This document shows, piece by piece, positions 31,760 to 40,364 of a DNA stretch of 64,000 nt (position 1 is its first letter; each line of letters begins with the position of its first letter). The notes under the pieces are model-generated. The model made no database searches, was not told where the DNA came from, and saw only the letters and a list, made by a program, of their open reading frames with translations. Position numbers and translations under genes: made by a program. Source of the DNA: Granulicatella elegans (GTDB lineage Bacteria > Bacillota > Bacilli > Lactobacillales > Aerococcaceae); the NCBI RefSeq assembly GCF_020735385.1, contig NZ_CP085953.1:496001-560000 (forward strand), given 5' to 3'.

Positions 31760-31881
31760 CTACTTTTTAAAATTTATTTTAAATTTATTTTTCGCAATCG
31801 TTTCAAAGGCGAACGCTCGTTAACAGTGTTTATAATTTACCATAGCCAGAGTTCGTTTGCAAGTCCTTTTATATAAAAAAA

Positions 31882-32106
31882 TTATTTATTTTCATCCTTA
31901 TCTTCTATTGGCTCTAACCATTCTTTTTTTATATTTTTTTCTAGATTTTTTTGACGTTGATCTTCTTCCATTTTCGGCATCATAATAAATGTATCTCCAA
32001 AACTATCAAAGTCGTATTCTTCTTCTATTGATGGTAATTGTATATCTTCCGGTAAAATTACTTTTTCTTTTTTTAAAAATTCATCTTTATTGAATCGTAA
32101 GCCCAT
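31882..32106 (-). CDS. small hypothetical protein
   Basis: A 74-residue, strongly acidic and lysine-rich soluble protein (MGLRFNKDEFLKKEKV..., DFDSFGDTFIMMPKME). No family recognised, no signal peptide. The ATG at 32106 has AAGGAGTG 7 bases upstream, which supports expression. It lies between the rRNA promoter and the RNPP-like regulator gene, whose terminator separates the two. Confidence 0.6.
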   Translation of the reverse strand: MGLRFNKDEFLKKEKVILPEDIQLPSIEEEYDFDSFGDTFIMMPKMEEDQRQKNLEKNIKKEWLEPIEDKDENK

Positions 32107-32171
32107 TTTAATCACTCCTTATATTCTATAATAAGTATCATTTTCCCTTTTTCAATTATTTTTCCTTATCT

Positions 32172-32202
32172 TTACAAAAAAAGGAAGAATTGAATTCTTC
32201 CT
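32172..32202 (-). terminator. terminator after the RNPP-like regulator
   Basis: AGGAAGAATT-G-AATTCTTCCT, followed on the minus strand by seven T. Confidence 0.88.
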
Positions 32203-32221
32203 GATTACACTTTTTTATTTA

Positions 32222-33070
32222 TTATAAAGAATCATTTATTTTTTCAATTTCAGTTAACAATTCATCATTAGAATTAAATCTTGCAAAAGCTGCTGCATCA
32301 TTTAAGTATACTTTTACTTCTTCAACATTAGAATTATTCTTTAATGAATTCATTGCTAATTGATAATACAATCTTGATAAATAGTAAGTAATATGGAATT
32401 GACTACATAATTCAATACCTCTTTTTAATAATTCATTACTCTTTTTATAATTATTATTTTTTGTAAAGAACATAGCACTATGATATAAAACCATTAATAC
32501 TCGCCATACATCTTCCATTTTTTCTAATTCATGTTTTTCTATTTCTTGAATAGCTTTAATAAAGAAATATTCTGCTTTTTCTATATCTTCTTGTTTTTGA
32601 TAAACTAATCCTAGTCCTGTATAAGCTAAGTGCAAATAAGTATCTTGATTTTCATTTTGCTCTGCTAAAATTTTATTGAAATAAAACAAATCATCTTCCA
32701 CTTTTTTACCTTGTATTACTTGGGTGAATCCTTTTAAGTATAACAAGTGAATTTTTTGTTCATCTGTTAATTGTTCATTTTGAATGGTTCCAATTAATTT
32801 TTCAGCCAATTCATAATCCATTGTTACAATACTTTCTTCTATTTTATCTAAAAGTTTATTTGTTGCAACTTCCTTGGTATTAACACTCGCAAATAAGTCC
32901 CCTACATCTAATTGCAATCGTGCACACAATTGACTTAGAATTTTCATTGAAGGAATTTGCCCATGATTTTCAAATCGACTTAACGTTGCCTGCGTACAAA
33001 TCCCATGACTCAATTCAATTTGAGATAAGCCTTTTTCCTTACGACGCCTTATAAACACTTGAATATCCAT
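32222..33070 (-). CDS. XRE-type regulator with TPR-like helices (RNPP/PlcR-like)
   Basis: 282 residues. An N-terminal helix-turn-helix (FIRRRKEKGLSQIELSHGICTQATLSRFENHG) is followed by about 200 residues of paired helices resembling tetratricopeptide repeats (for example AYTGLGLVYQKQEDIEKAEYFF, YHSAMFFTKNNNYKKSNELL). This is the layout of RNPP and Rgg-like regulators that bind short peptides. I see no signal-peptide gene for a pheromone adjacent. The promoter region has two palindromes, suggesting self-regulation. Confidence 0.82.
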   Translation of the reverse strand: MDIQVFIRRRKEKGLSQIELSHGICTQATLSRFENHGQIPSMKILSQLCARLQLDVGDLFASVNTKEVATNKLLDKIEESIVTMDYELAEKLIGTIQNEQLTDEQKIHLLYLKGFTQVIQGKKVEDDLFYFNKILAEQNENQDTYLHLAYTGLGLVYQKQEDIEKAEYFFIKAIQEIEKHELEKMEDVWRVLMVLYHSAMFFTKNNNYKKSNELLKRGIELCSQFHITYYLSRLYYQLAMNSLKNNSNVEEVKVYLNDAAAFARFNSNDELLTEIEKINDSL

Positions 33071-33116
33071 AATGATTCTCCTAACTATAAAATTTCACTT
33101 TTATTGTACATTGTTT

Positions 33117-33181
33117 TTGGAAATTTTTCCAATGTTTTTATTTGTTTTTCTTATATAAAATTTATTTTATGTTTTATATAA
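33117..33181. promoter_or_regulatory. two palindromes upstream of the RNPP-like gene
   Basis: TTGGAAATTTTTCCAA (33117-33132) overlaps the probable -35 box (minus TTGGAA, 18 bases before TACAAT at 33103-33108). A second, TTATATAAAA-11-TTTTATATAA (33151-33181), has perfect 10-bp arms. Either could be an operator. The remaining 33182-33350 shows nothing further. Confidence 0.55.
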
Positions 33182-33352
33182 AACACAAATATTCATCGTT
33201 GTCTTCTATGTAAAGACACTGCAGAAAACTCATTTTAACCTTTTTCATAAAACGTTTCAACCTTTTAAGTAGGATTTTATCAAGTTTCTTTCTATTTTTT
33301 TGTATTTTCCTTCTACTATTATAGTTTATTCATCCGAAGTATATTGATAAAC

Positions 33353-33379
33353 AAAAAAGACTGGAATACTTCATTCCAG
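33353..33379 (-). terminator. terminator after jag
   Basis: CTGGAAT-5-ATTCCAG, followed on the minus strand by CTTTTTTG. Confidence 0.8.
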
Positions 33380-33391
33380 CCTCTAACTATT

Positions 33392-34132
33392 TTATTCTGC
33401 AATTTCTACAACCAAATAACGATGTGGTTCTTTACCTTCTGAATGAGTAGAAATACGTTTATTTTTACTTAAATATGCATGAATTTGTTTTCTTTCATAT
33501 GCCGGTAATGGTTCTAAATATACCGGTTGTTTTGTTTTTAAAACACGACGTGCTGTTTTTTCAGCAATTTGTTGTAAAGCTTCAGTACGACGTAAACGAT
33601 AATCTCCTACATCTACCTGTACAGACATTCTTCCTTTTACAAAACGATGAACTGAAACTTGCGCTAATACTTGTAAAGCATTTAAAATTTTACCATATTT
33701 ACCAATTAATAAACCTGGCTTATCTGTTTCAAAAATGAAATTCATTTTTTCTTTTTGTACTTCTACATGAACGACACTTGGTGCACCATAAGTTTCTGCA
33801 ATTTGTTCTAAATATGCTTTCGTAATATGAGCAGCTTCTTCAATATGATTATCTAAAACTTCAACTGTTTTTTCTTCAGCTTCTTCATCGTTAACTTCAA
33901 TTTCAAATTCTTCTTCAAAAGATTCTTCGATTTCCTCAACAACTACTTCTTCAATTTTTTCTTTAACTGTAATTGATACAATAGCATCTTTTTGTCCGAA
34001 ACCAAATAATCCTTTTTTTCCTTCATCAATTACTTCAATTTCTACATCATCTTGTGTTAATTGTAATTGACGTAATCCTTTTTGGATAGCTTTTTCTACT
34101 GAAGCATCATTTACTCGAATTGTTTGTGTCAT
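33392..34132 (-). CDS. jag: RNA-binding protein KhpB (Jag)
   Basis: 246 residues. N-terminal Jag domain (IRVNDASVEKAIQKGLRQLQLTQDDVEIEV...GKKGLFGFGQKDA), a Glu-rich linker, a KH domain with FETDKPGLLIGKYGKILNALQVL and an R3H domain (RRTEALQQIAEKTARRVL...YERKQIHAYL). With KhpA it binds many small RNAs and mRNAs and affects cell elongation. It lies 72 bases downstream of yidC in the rpmH operon, the usual place. Confidence 0.95.
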   Translation of the reverse strand: MTQTIRVNDASVEKAIQKGLRQLQLTQDDVEIEVIDEGKKGLFGFGQKDAIVSITVKEKIEEVVVEEIEESFEEEFEIEVNDEEAEEKTVEVLDNHIEEAAHITKAYLEQIAETYGAPSVVHVEVQKEKMNFIFETDKPGLLIGKYGKILNALQVLAQVSVHRFVKGRMSVQVDVGDYRLRRTEALQQIAEKTARRVLKTKQPVYLEPLPAYERKQIHAYLSKNKRISTHSEGKEPHRYLVVEIAE

Positions 34133-34203
34133 CTTTTATATCCTCCATATTGCAAATTTACATGTATTATCTCATGTTCTTTGGATCTGAACAAGTCTAT
34201 TCT

Positions 34204-35019
34204 TTAACTTCTGCCGTGTTTTTTCTTAGCTTTTTCTAAAGCTTTCTCACGACGACGTTTTTCCTGTGTAATAGCTTTTTGCTCTGCAATAAATGTAAAT
34301 GGATTATTCATAATTAATGTTTGAATAACCATAAAGATATTCCCTACAACCCAATATAATGATAACGCACTTGGGAATGTTAAAGCTGTAAACCCAATCA
34401 TTGCTGGTAATACAAATAACATAATTTTTCCAGCTGCTCCACTATCTTGCATTTTCATTGTTAACCAAGAAGTGGCATAAGTTGTAGCTACTACTAAAAT
34501 TGGTAAAATGAAAAATGGATCTGGTTGATCCAAATTAAACCATAAGAATGATCCTGTTTTTAAAGCTTCTGTACGACTAATTGCTTGATATAAAGCAATC
34601 ATTACAGGTAATTGAATCGCCACTGGTAAACATCCAGCATATTGATTCACGCCTTCTCTCTCATATAATGCTGAAATTTCTTCACGTAAAATTTCTTGTG
34701 TTTGGTGATCACGAGCAGAGTATTTTTCTCGAAGTTTATTAATTTCAGGTTGTAAAATAGCTGTTTGTCTTGTTGTCTTATATTGGAAATGCATCACTGG
34801 TACTAGTACAATTCTTGTTATAATTGTAAAAACGATAATTCCTAAACCATAACTATTTCCAAATATATGAGATAACGTGATAATAAATTGAGATAAATTA
34901 TAAATAATCCCTCGATCCCAAATTCCTGTACTTTCTGCTGTTACAGGCGTTGTGCTACATGCTGCTAAAAATAATGTTAAAACTGCTAATGTTAAAGCTA
35001 ATTTATGCTTTTTCTTCAC
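34204..35019 (-). CDS. yidC: membrane protein insertase YidC
   Basis: 271 residues. A lipoprotein signal with lipobox LAAC (Cys near residue 21) is followed by five membrane helices of the YidC/Oxa1/Alb3 family: GLGIIVFTIITRIVLVP, AGCLPVAIQLPVMIALYQAI, and a basic C-terminus ending KKHGRS. It inserts membrane proteins with or without SecYEG. The gene start overlaps the end of rnpA by 17 bases. A second YidC homologue is common in Lactobacillales but is not in this window. Confidence 0.97.
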   Translation of the reverse strand: MKKKHKLALTLAVLTLFLAACSTTPVTAESTGIWDRGIIYNLSQFIITLSHIFGNSYGLGIIVFTIITRIVLVPVMHFQYKTTRQTAILQPEINKLREKYSARDHQTQEILREEISALYEREGVNQYAGCLPVAIQLPVMIALYQAISRTEALKTGSFLWFNLDQPDPFFILPILVVATTYATSWLTMKMQDSGAAGKIMLFVLPAMIGFTALTFPSALSLYWVVGNIFMVIQTLIMNNPFTFIAEQKAITQEKRRREKALEKAKKKHGRS

Positions 35020-35389
35020 TTAATTCCCTACTTTCTCCATTATAATCATCTTTCATTAAAATTTTCCCTAATTTTAATACATGCATCATACATTTTTTTA
35101 TTTCTTGATAATTCATAGATACTACAGGTTTACGTGCGATCACGATAAAATCAATCTCTGACTGTAATTGTGGCTTTAGTTCTGTTAATACACTTCGTAT
35201 TAATCGTTTGATACGATTTCTAACAACTGCATTCCCTAATTTTTTACTCACAGAAATTCCTACCCTAAAATGAGATTGATTCGATTTATCGATTTGATAA
35301 ACCACAAATTGACGATTCGCTACTGAATTTCCATGATGAAAAACTTTTTGAAACTCTTGCTCTTTCTTTACTCGATAAGATTTACGCAT
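35003..35389 (-). CDS. rnpA: ribonuclease P protein component
   Basis: 128 residues, basic. KSYRVKKEQEFQKVFHHGNSVANRQFVVY and the signature RVGISVSKKLGNAVVRNRIKRLIRS are diagnostic. It assists the RnpB RNA in maturing tRNA 5' ends. Follows rpmH after a hairpin. Confidence 0.97.
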   Translation of the reverse strand: MRKSYRVKKEQEFQKVFHHGNSVANRQFVVYQIDKSNQSHFRVGISVSKKLGNAVVRNRIKRLIRSVLTELKPQLQSEIDFIVIARKPVVSMNYQEIKKCMMHVLKLGKILMKDDYNGESRELSEEKA

Positions 35390-35427
35390 ACACTCACCTT
35401 TATCTAAGTTTTTAAAACATTTATAAA

Positions 35428-35455
35428 AAAAAGATCACTGAGACGTTCAGTGATC
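35428..35455 (-). terminator. hairpin between rpmH and rnpA
   Basis: GATCACTGA and TCAGTGATC form a stem that begins inside the rpmH stop region, followed on the minus strand by seven T. Probably a partial terminator that keeps rpmH expression above rnpA-yidC-jag. Confidence 0.8.
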
Positions 35456-35589
35456 TAAGCTGCTAAAACTTTTCTACCTTTACGGCGTCTGCTTGCTAAT
35501 ACTCTACGGCCATTTTTTGTACTCATACGTTTACGAAACCCGTGAACTTTTTGACGTTTACGTTTGTTTGGTTGATATGTTCTTTTCAT
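35455..35589 (-). CDS. rpmH: ribosomal protein bL34
   Basis: 44 residues, [20 protein letters not shown]...; too short for many gene callers. Very basic, universally conserved. It starts with the RBS AGGAGG (AACTAGGAGGTGC) and a strong promoter upstream. First gene of the rpmH-rnpA-yidC-jag operon. Confidence 0.98.
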   Translation of the reverse strand: MKRTYQPNKRKRQKVHGFRKRMSTKNGRRVLASRRRKGRKVLAA

Positions 35590-35646
35590 AACTTCTTGCA
35601 CCTCCTAGTTCTGTGTCATGTCTAACTATCCTAGACAGTCTACATC

Positions 35647-35675
35647 ATTATAATGATATTCCTTAACAAAGTCAA
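35647..35675 (-). promoter_or_regulatory. rpmH promoter
   Basis: TTGACT, 17-base spacer, TATAAT on the minus strand, about 57 bases upstream of the rpmH ATG. Confidence 0.85.
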
Positions 35676-35749
35676 TACTTTATTTCTTGCATCACTGTAC
35701 TGGAGTATAATACCATATTTTATTCAAAATACCTAGTAAAATTATTCAT

Positions 35750-36050
35750 CTTCCGATAGTTATCCACAATTATTTTTTGCAAACTTTTGAAATTTTAAAC
35801 TTTTCCTCATAATTTCCACAATTTTTAAACAAATTCAAAGTGTGTTTACAAAGTTTTATCCACAATCTGTGGATAATGTGGATAGCTTCCTAAAATCCTT
35901 TATTTTTATTGCACTTTCGTTATTAATAATTCTTGTGAATAACTAAAATTTCTTTTCTTTTTTTATTATTTATCCACAATTTTGTGGATAACTTATTCTA
36001 AATTCAAAAAAATTTGTTAAAATTGGATTTTCTGTGGAAAACTTTTAAAA
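35750..36050. other. origin of replication, dnaA-upstream box cluster
   Basis: Perfect DnaA boxes TTATCCACA occur at 35760-35768, 35856-35864 and 35970-35978 (plus), and TGTGGATAA at 35868-35876 and 35983-35991 (minus). Near-matches lie at 35813-35820, 35877-35885 (TGTGGATAG) and 36033-36041 (TGTGGAAAA). The DNA between is extremely A/T-rich, as in an unwinding region. Gene strand switches here from minus to plus. Confidence 0.93.
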
Positions 36051-36107
36051 AAAATGCTACACTTACTCTTAGATTTTAATATTATTTATCAACAAGGAGG
36101 TGTTTTT

Positions 36108-37475
36108 ATGGAGCTATTAGATGAATTTTGGAAAATTTTATTACATCATTTTGAAAAAACAAATTCAGATTTTACAATTAAACATTGGATTATGCCTGTG
36201 AAATTATTAAAAATTGACAAAAATTATCTATATATTCAAGTACCTTCTCAAACGTATGCAAATTTTTGGGAAGATAATTTATTAACCGACGTCATGGAAC
36301 GTGGGTATGATTTTTTTAGAAAGTCTTTTGAACCAAAATTTATCATTTCAGATGAACAAGATTTTTCAGCAAAAACAGCCATTATGGAATCTACTCCACG
36401 AATTCCAGCAAATGAAGATAAGAAAGAAGTTACTCAAAATATTTATATAGAAGATGATTCTCTATTAAATCCTAAATATACATTTGATTCATTCATTATT
36501 GGTAAAGGAAATCAAATGGCGCACGCTGCTGCTTTAGTGGTGTGTGAAAGACCTGGACAATTGTATAACCCACTATTTTTCTATGGTGGTGTTGGATTAG
36601 GAAAAACTCACTTAATGCAAGCGATTGGAAATCAATATAAATTGTTAAATCCAAATGCACGTGTTAAATATGTAACGAGTGAAGCTTTTACAAATGAAAT
36701 GATTACTTCATTGAGAACAAACACGCAACAAGAATTCAGAGATTATTATCGTAATGTTGATTTATTATTAGTGGATGATATTCAATTTTTTGCTGAAAAA
36801 GAGGCTACTCAAGAAGAATTTTTCCATACATTTAATGCACTGTTTAATAATCAAAAACAAATTGTATTAACAAGTGATCGACAACCAACAGAAATTAAAG
36901 CTTTACAAGAACGGTTAGTTTCCCGTTTCGTTTCTGGACTTCCAGTTGATATTACTCCACCGGATTTAGAAACAAGAATTGCAATTTTATCTAAAAAAGC
37001 AGAAACGGTTGGTATTGATATTTCTGTAGATACGTTAAGTTATATAGCTGGACAAATTCAATCCAATGTCCGTGAATTAGAAGGGGCTCTTGTTAGAGTT
37101 CAAGCCTATTCTGTAACTCATGGAGAAGATATTACAACGAATTTAGCAGCTGAAGCGCTACAAAACTTTTTACCTGGAAGTAAAGAAAAAATTGTATCCG
37201 TTCAAGATATTCAAGAAGCGGTAGCTCGTTATTACCATATTTCTCTAGAAGATTTAAAAGGTAAAAAACGAACAAAATCCATTGTAGAACCTCGTCAAAT
37301 TGCCATGTATTTAGCAAGAGAATTAACGAATAGCTCTCTTCCAAAATTAGGAACAGAATTTGGCAAAGACCACTCTACTGTATTACATGCCTATGATAAA
37401 ATTAATGAAGAATATAAACTTCAAGGCGATGTTACAAAAGCTGTTAATGATTTGAAAAAAAAACTTGGATTTTAA
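36108..37475 (+). CDS. dnaA: chromosomal replication initiator DnaA
   Basis: 455 residues. Domain I at the N-terminus (FWKILLHHFEK), then the AAA+ domain with Walker A GGVGLGKTHLMQ, Walker B LLLVDDIQFF and sensor LQERLVSRF, and the C-terminal DNA-binding domain with KRTKSIVEPRQIAMYLARE and KDHSTVLHAY. It binds the boxes on both sides of its gene and opens the origin. The ATG at 36108 has AAGGAGGTG upstream; an in-frame ATG at 36054 lies in the box region. Confidence 0.99.
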   Translation: MELLDEFWKILLHHFEKTNSDFTIKHWIMPVKLLKIDKNYLYIQVPSQTYANFWEDNLLTDVMERGYDFFRKSFEPKFIISDEQDFSAKTAIMESTPRIPANEDKKEVTQNIYIEDDSLLNPKYTFDSFIIGKGNQMAHAAALVVCERPGQLYNPLFFYGGVGLGKTHLMQAIGNQYKLLNPNARVKYVTSEAFTNEMITSLRTNTQQEFRDYYRNVDLLLVDDIQFFAEKEATQEEFFHTFNALFNNQKQIVLTSDRQPTEIKALQERLVSRFVSGLPVDITPPDLETRIAILSKKAETVGIDISVDTLSYIAGQIQSNVRELEGALVRVQAYSVTHGEDITTNLAAEALQNFLPGSKEKIVSVQDIQEAVARYYHISLEDLKGKKRTKSIVEPRQIAMYLARELTNSSLPKLGTEFGKDHSTVLHAYDKINEEYKLQGDVTKAVNDLKKKLGF

Positions 37476-37575
37476 AATGTGGATAACTATTCTATTTATA
37501 AAAAAGTTTTGCACAAGTTTTATCCACAATAAAAAATAGTATCACTAAAAGAAATCAGATAGTTTTCCACAACAT
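37476..37575. other. DnaA-box cluster between dnaA and dnaN
   Basis: TGTGGATAA at 37478-37486, TTATCCACA at 37520-37528 and TTTTCCACA at 37563-37571. Together with the cluster before dnaA this makes a bipartite origin of the Bacillus type. The rest of the gap to dnaN (37576-37658) only holds an A/T-rich stretch and the AGGAGG of dnaN. Confidence 0.88.
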
Positions 37576-37658
37576 TAACAGGCCCTACTACTATTACTAT
37601 ATTTATTATAAATAAAATTAAATTTAAGACAGGCACACATACAACTAGGAGGTATAAA

Positions 37659-38816
37659 ATGAAATTTTCAATTAATCGTCAAGCATTTTTAAAAAATTTA
37701 GCAGACGTTCAACGCGTGATTCCTTCAAAATCAACCATTACAATTTTGACAGGAATTAAGTTAGTTGTTTCTCAAGAAGGAATTACTTTAACAGGTAGTG
37801 ACTCTGAAGTTTCTATTGAAATTTTTCTTCCAGTAGAACATGAAGAATTACAATTATCTATTGTGGAGACAGGTTCAATTGTATTACCTGCTCGTTTCTT
37901 TGGTGAAATTATTAAAAAATTACCTAAAAATACATTTACTTTAGAAACAAATGACCAATTACAAGCAACGATTACAGCAGGAAGTGCTGCATTTACATTA
38001 AATGGCTTGTCCGCTCATGATTATCCACAACTTCCAGAAGTTGAAAAAGATCATGTATTAACATTACCAGTTCCATTATTTAGACAAGTAATTTTACAAA
38101 CATCTATTGCTGTTTCTACTGCTGAATCTCGTCCAATTTTAACGGGAATTCATATGGTCATTTCCAATAATCAATTAAAAGCTGTGGCAACAGACTCTCA
38201 CCGATTGAGTCAAAGAATTATTCCTTTAGAAATACCTGAAACAAGTAATGCATTAACATTTGAAATTACTTTACCAGGTAAAACATTAATTGAATTATCA
38301 CGTATTATTGATGGTTTAGAAACGATTGATTTTGCAATTACTGAAAATCAAGTTCTTTTCCAAACAGAAACTCTTTCTTTCTACTCTCGTTTATTAGAAG
38401 GACGTTATCCAGACACAGATCGATTAATTAATGATCAATTTAATACAGCGATTACGGTTGTTGCGAGTGATTTAGTAGCAGCTGTAGATCGTGCTTCATT
38501 AATGTCACATACAGATAAAAATAATATTGCGACATTATCAATTAATGAAAATCGTATTTTATTAACAGGTAATTCGCCAGAAATCGGAAAAGTTGAAGAA
38601 GAAATTATGGTAGAAAATTATGAAGGTGCTTCATTAGATGTTTCATTCAATCCTGATTATTTAAAAGATGCGCTTCGTTTATTTGGTTCTTCAGAAGCAA
38701 CGATTCAATTTTTAGAAGCGAATCGTCCATTTACATTGACGTTAAAAGATAATCATTCCGATATTCTATATAGTTTTATTCAATTAGTAACACCAGTTCG
38801 TACATTTAATGGTTAA
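37659..38816 (+). CDS. dnaN: DNA polymerase III sliding clamp (beta subunit)
   Basis: 385 residues with the three-fold clamp architecture. Recognisable segments are MKFSINRQAFLKNLADVQRVIP, ILTGIKLVVSQ, RPILTGIHMV, ATDSHRLSQR, and the C-terminal LVTPVRT. It encircles DNA and tethers polymerase. RBS AGGAGG. Its native terminator downstream is interrupted by an insertion sequence. Confidence 0.99.
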   Translation: MKFSINRQAFLKNLADVQRVIPSKSTITILTGIKLVVSQEGITLTGSDSEVSIEIFLPVEHEELQLSIVETGSIVLPARFFGEIIKKLPKNTFTLETNDQLQATITAGSAAFTLNGLSAHDYPQLPEVEKDHVLTLPVPLFRQVILQTSIAVSTAESRPILTGIHMVISNNQLKAVATDSHRLSQRIIPLEIPETSNALTFEITLPGKTLIELSRIIDGLETIDFAITENQVLFQTETLSFYSRLLEGRYPDTDRLINDQFNTAITVVASDLVAAVDRASLMSHTDKNNIATLSINENRILLTGNSPEIGKVEEEIMVENYEGASLDVSFNPDYLKDALRLFGSSEATIQFLEANRPFTLTLKDNHSDILYSFIQLVTPVRTFNG

Positions 38817-38830
38817 ATGATAAAAAATAG

Positions 38831-38840
38831 TCCATGATGA
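38831..38840 (+). terminator. left arm of the dnaN terminator, separated by an IS
   Basis: TCCATGATGA here and TCATCATGGA at 39918-39927, followed by seven T, are exact complements. If the 1068-bp element and one copy of its ATC duplication are removed, they form a 10-bp stem with loop CAAAAA and a T tract, placed 14 bases after the dnaN stop. The split arms are now more than 1 kb apart. Confidence 0.8.
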
Positions 38841-38879
38841 CAAAAATCTGAAGTGACCCCAAAAAGTTAGACTTTTTTT

Positions 38880-38904
38880 GAGACGACTTAAGTCGTCTCT
38901 TTTT
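38880..38904 (+). terminator. perfect palindromic terminator inside the IS end
   Basis: GAGACGACTTAAGTCGTCTC followed by TTTTTG. It lies inside the left end of the IS3 element and may replace the split dnaN terminator. Confidence 0.85.
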
Positions 38905-38980
38905 GATTATGTGACTTTCAGTCCGTCATGCTCCGAAGGTGCGTGACAAATAAACCACCCGCTATGCGGGTGCGCATCTT

Positions 38981-39256
38981 TCGGATGGTTTAAATCGTGT
39001 TCTACAAACAGTTAAGAAACTTCTACCGTATATTCAAAATACATGTGAGTATCCAACACTTTCAAATGAACCTATTGAAGGGATTAACAACAAGATAAAA
39101 GTACTAAAAAGAAATGCCTATGGTTACAGCAGTTTTACTCATTTTAGAAATAGAATTCTATTAATGTCTAAACTATTTACTTCAACAACTAAAAAAGGAA
39201 TTGTTGCATCAACCCTATTTGACAAAGAGTCACAAAATATATCAATAACTCCCTAG
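38981..39256 (+). pseudogene. ISL3-family transposase, C-terminal remnant
   Basis: About 91 codons with no start: SDGLNRVLQTVKKLLPYIQ, then EPIEGINNKIKVLKRNAYG and FRNRILLMSKLF, the typical end of ISL3 DDE transposases. The N-terminal three quarters are missing. A terminator follows it. Confidence 0.85.
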
Positions 39257-39262
39257 GGAGTT

Positions 39263-39289
39263 CGCGCCAAAATTTTTGGCGCGTTTTTT
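39263..39289 (+). terminator. terminator after the ISL3 remnant
   Basis: CGCGCCAAAA-T-TTTTGGCGCG followed by six T. Perfect 10-bp arms. Confidence 0.85.
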
Positions 39290-39310
39290 CTTAGATAGAT
39301 TATCAAACTT

Positions 39311-39861
39311 TTAAGTTGAACGAGCTAATTTAATTACTTTAAGAAGAATCTCCAATGCAAATTCATTGATTAATTCTTGAACAATTTCAGTCTTTCTTCT
39401 TTCTCTTTTTCCTCCTTCAATCGGAGTTCTCTCAACTTTTTTAGAATTGCATTCTCCGTTCTTAAGTATTCATTCTCTAGTTGAAGACGTTCTAAATCTG
39501 TCATTTCTTCTAATGTTTTCTTTGGTTTACGTCCCATTGTATTTGGTCTCTACCCATTTTTCTTATATTGTGCTAGCCAATTCGAAAGTAACCCCCAATT
39601 TGGAAGTGCATAATCAATAGATACACTTGATTGTGAACGACCTTCTAAAAGAACTTTATCCATTATTTCCTGCTTTAGTTTTGGTGAATAGTAACGATTT
39701 TTTTCTTTTTTAACAATTTCTATTCTATATCGATCAATCAATCGAACTAAGTATTTAATATTAGAAACGGCGATATCGTATTTTTGTGAAAGATTCTTTA
39801 AGCTTTTACCTTGTTTTCTTAGTTGATAAATTTCTATTTTATCTTCATAAGTTAATTTCAT
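39311..39861 (-). pseudogene. IS3-family OrfA, broken
   Basis: From ATG 39861: [20 protein letters not shown], helix-turn-helix, then [18 protein letters not shown] and an in-frame TAG at about 39550; the same frame goes on with MGRKPKKTLEEMTDLERLQL, the OrfA coiled coil, to about 39375. A -1 frame then gives QELINEFALEILLKVIK and ends at 39311 (TAA). OrfB with the catalytic DDE residues is absent. Also known as an IS150/IS1485-like layout. Confidence 0.8.
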
Positions 39862-40046
39862 TAAAAAACACCCCAAAAGTTAGATTTTTCATGTCTAACT
39901 TTTGGAGTGCAGTACAATCATCATGGATTTTTTTCTTATTTTTAAAATTTTGAAAAAATCCTAGTAAATTTCATTTTTCCCTTTAAAAAAGGTTTTTTAT
40001 TTATTTAATAAAAAAATGCAAAAATAGGCTAAATTTTTCAAAATCT

Positions 40047-40075
40047 TTGAGAATTCTCCAAAAAAAAGGTATAAT
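40047..40075 (+). promoter_or_regulatory. promoter of yaaA-recF-gyrB-gyrA
   Basis: TTGAGA, 17-base spacer, TATAAT, 43 bases before yaaA. With the IS upstream, this promoter isolates the recF-gyrase block from dnaA-dnaN. Confidence 0.85.
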
Positions 40076-40118
40076 ACAGTAGTATGTGTATACCCAAATG
40101 AGAGAAAAGAGGAAAATC

Positions 40119-40364
40119 ATGACAAAGATTGTAACGATCACAGAAGAATTTATTACATTAGGACAATTTTTAAAACATATTGATGTCATTACAACTGGTG
40201 GACAAGCAAAATGGTATTTGCAAGAAACAGTTGTATTTGTTGATGGTGAAATTGAAAATCGTCGTGGTAGAAAACTTTATGATAAAACACGTGTAGAAAT
40301 TCCTGAAGAAGGTATTTTTGTTGTGAAAAGAGAATCTGAGGAAGTAATGGATGAGATTAGTTGA
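40119..40364 (+). CDS. yaaA: S4-domain RNA-binding protein YaaA
   Basis: 81 residues with an S4 fold: TEEFITLGQFLKHIDVITTGGQAKWYLQE, VFVDGEIENRRGRKL. Conserved small protein between dnaN and recF in Firmicutes, possibly in ribosome or RNA metabolism. The ATG at 40119 has AGAGG upstream; an earlier start at 40086 would overlap the promoter leader. Its 3' end overlaps recF by 14 bases. Confidence 0.93.
   Translation: MTKIVTITEEFITLGQFLKHIDVITTGGQAKWYLQETVVFVDGEIENRRGRKLYDKTRVEIPEEGIFVVKRESEEVMDEIS

Larger units (their letters stand above)
38849..39916. mobile_element. decayed IS3-family element carrying an ISL3 remnant
   Basis: The ends are imperfect inverted repeats: left TGAAGTGACCCCAAAAAGTT and right (reverse) TGTACTGCACTCCAAAAGTT, both continuing with AGAC, as in IS3/IS150-type elements. 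ATC flanks both sides (38846-38848, 39917-39919), a probable 3-bp duplication. Inside are an IS3 OrfA remnant (minus) and an ISL3-type transposase tail (plus); OrfB of the IS3 is missing. A CCACCCGC/GCGGGTG hairpin near 38956-38972 at the edge of the ISL3 part may be an end of an IS200/IS605 element. Not able to move by itself. Confidence 0.78.

Noticed and set aside
31810-31823. CGAACGCTCGTTAA, similar to a LexA box
   Set aside because: Imperfect on the right side and located upstream of the rRNA promoter, where SOS control makes no sense.
38956-38972. CCACCCGC/GCGGGTG hairpin as an IS200/IS605 end
   Set aside because: Suggestive, but there is no TnpA or TnpB and no second end; kept only as a remark.
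40001-40189. 62-codon minus-strand frame over the yaaA promoter
   Set aside because: Overlaps a strong promoter and yaaA; low-complexity A/T-rich DNA.
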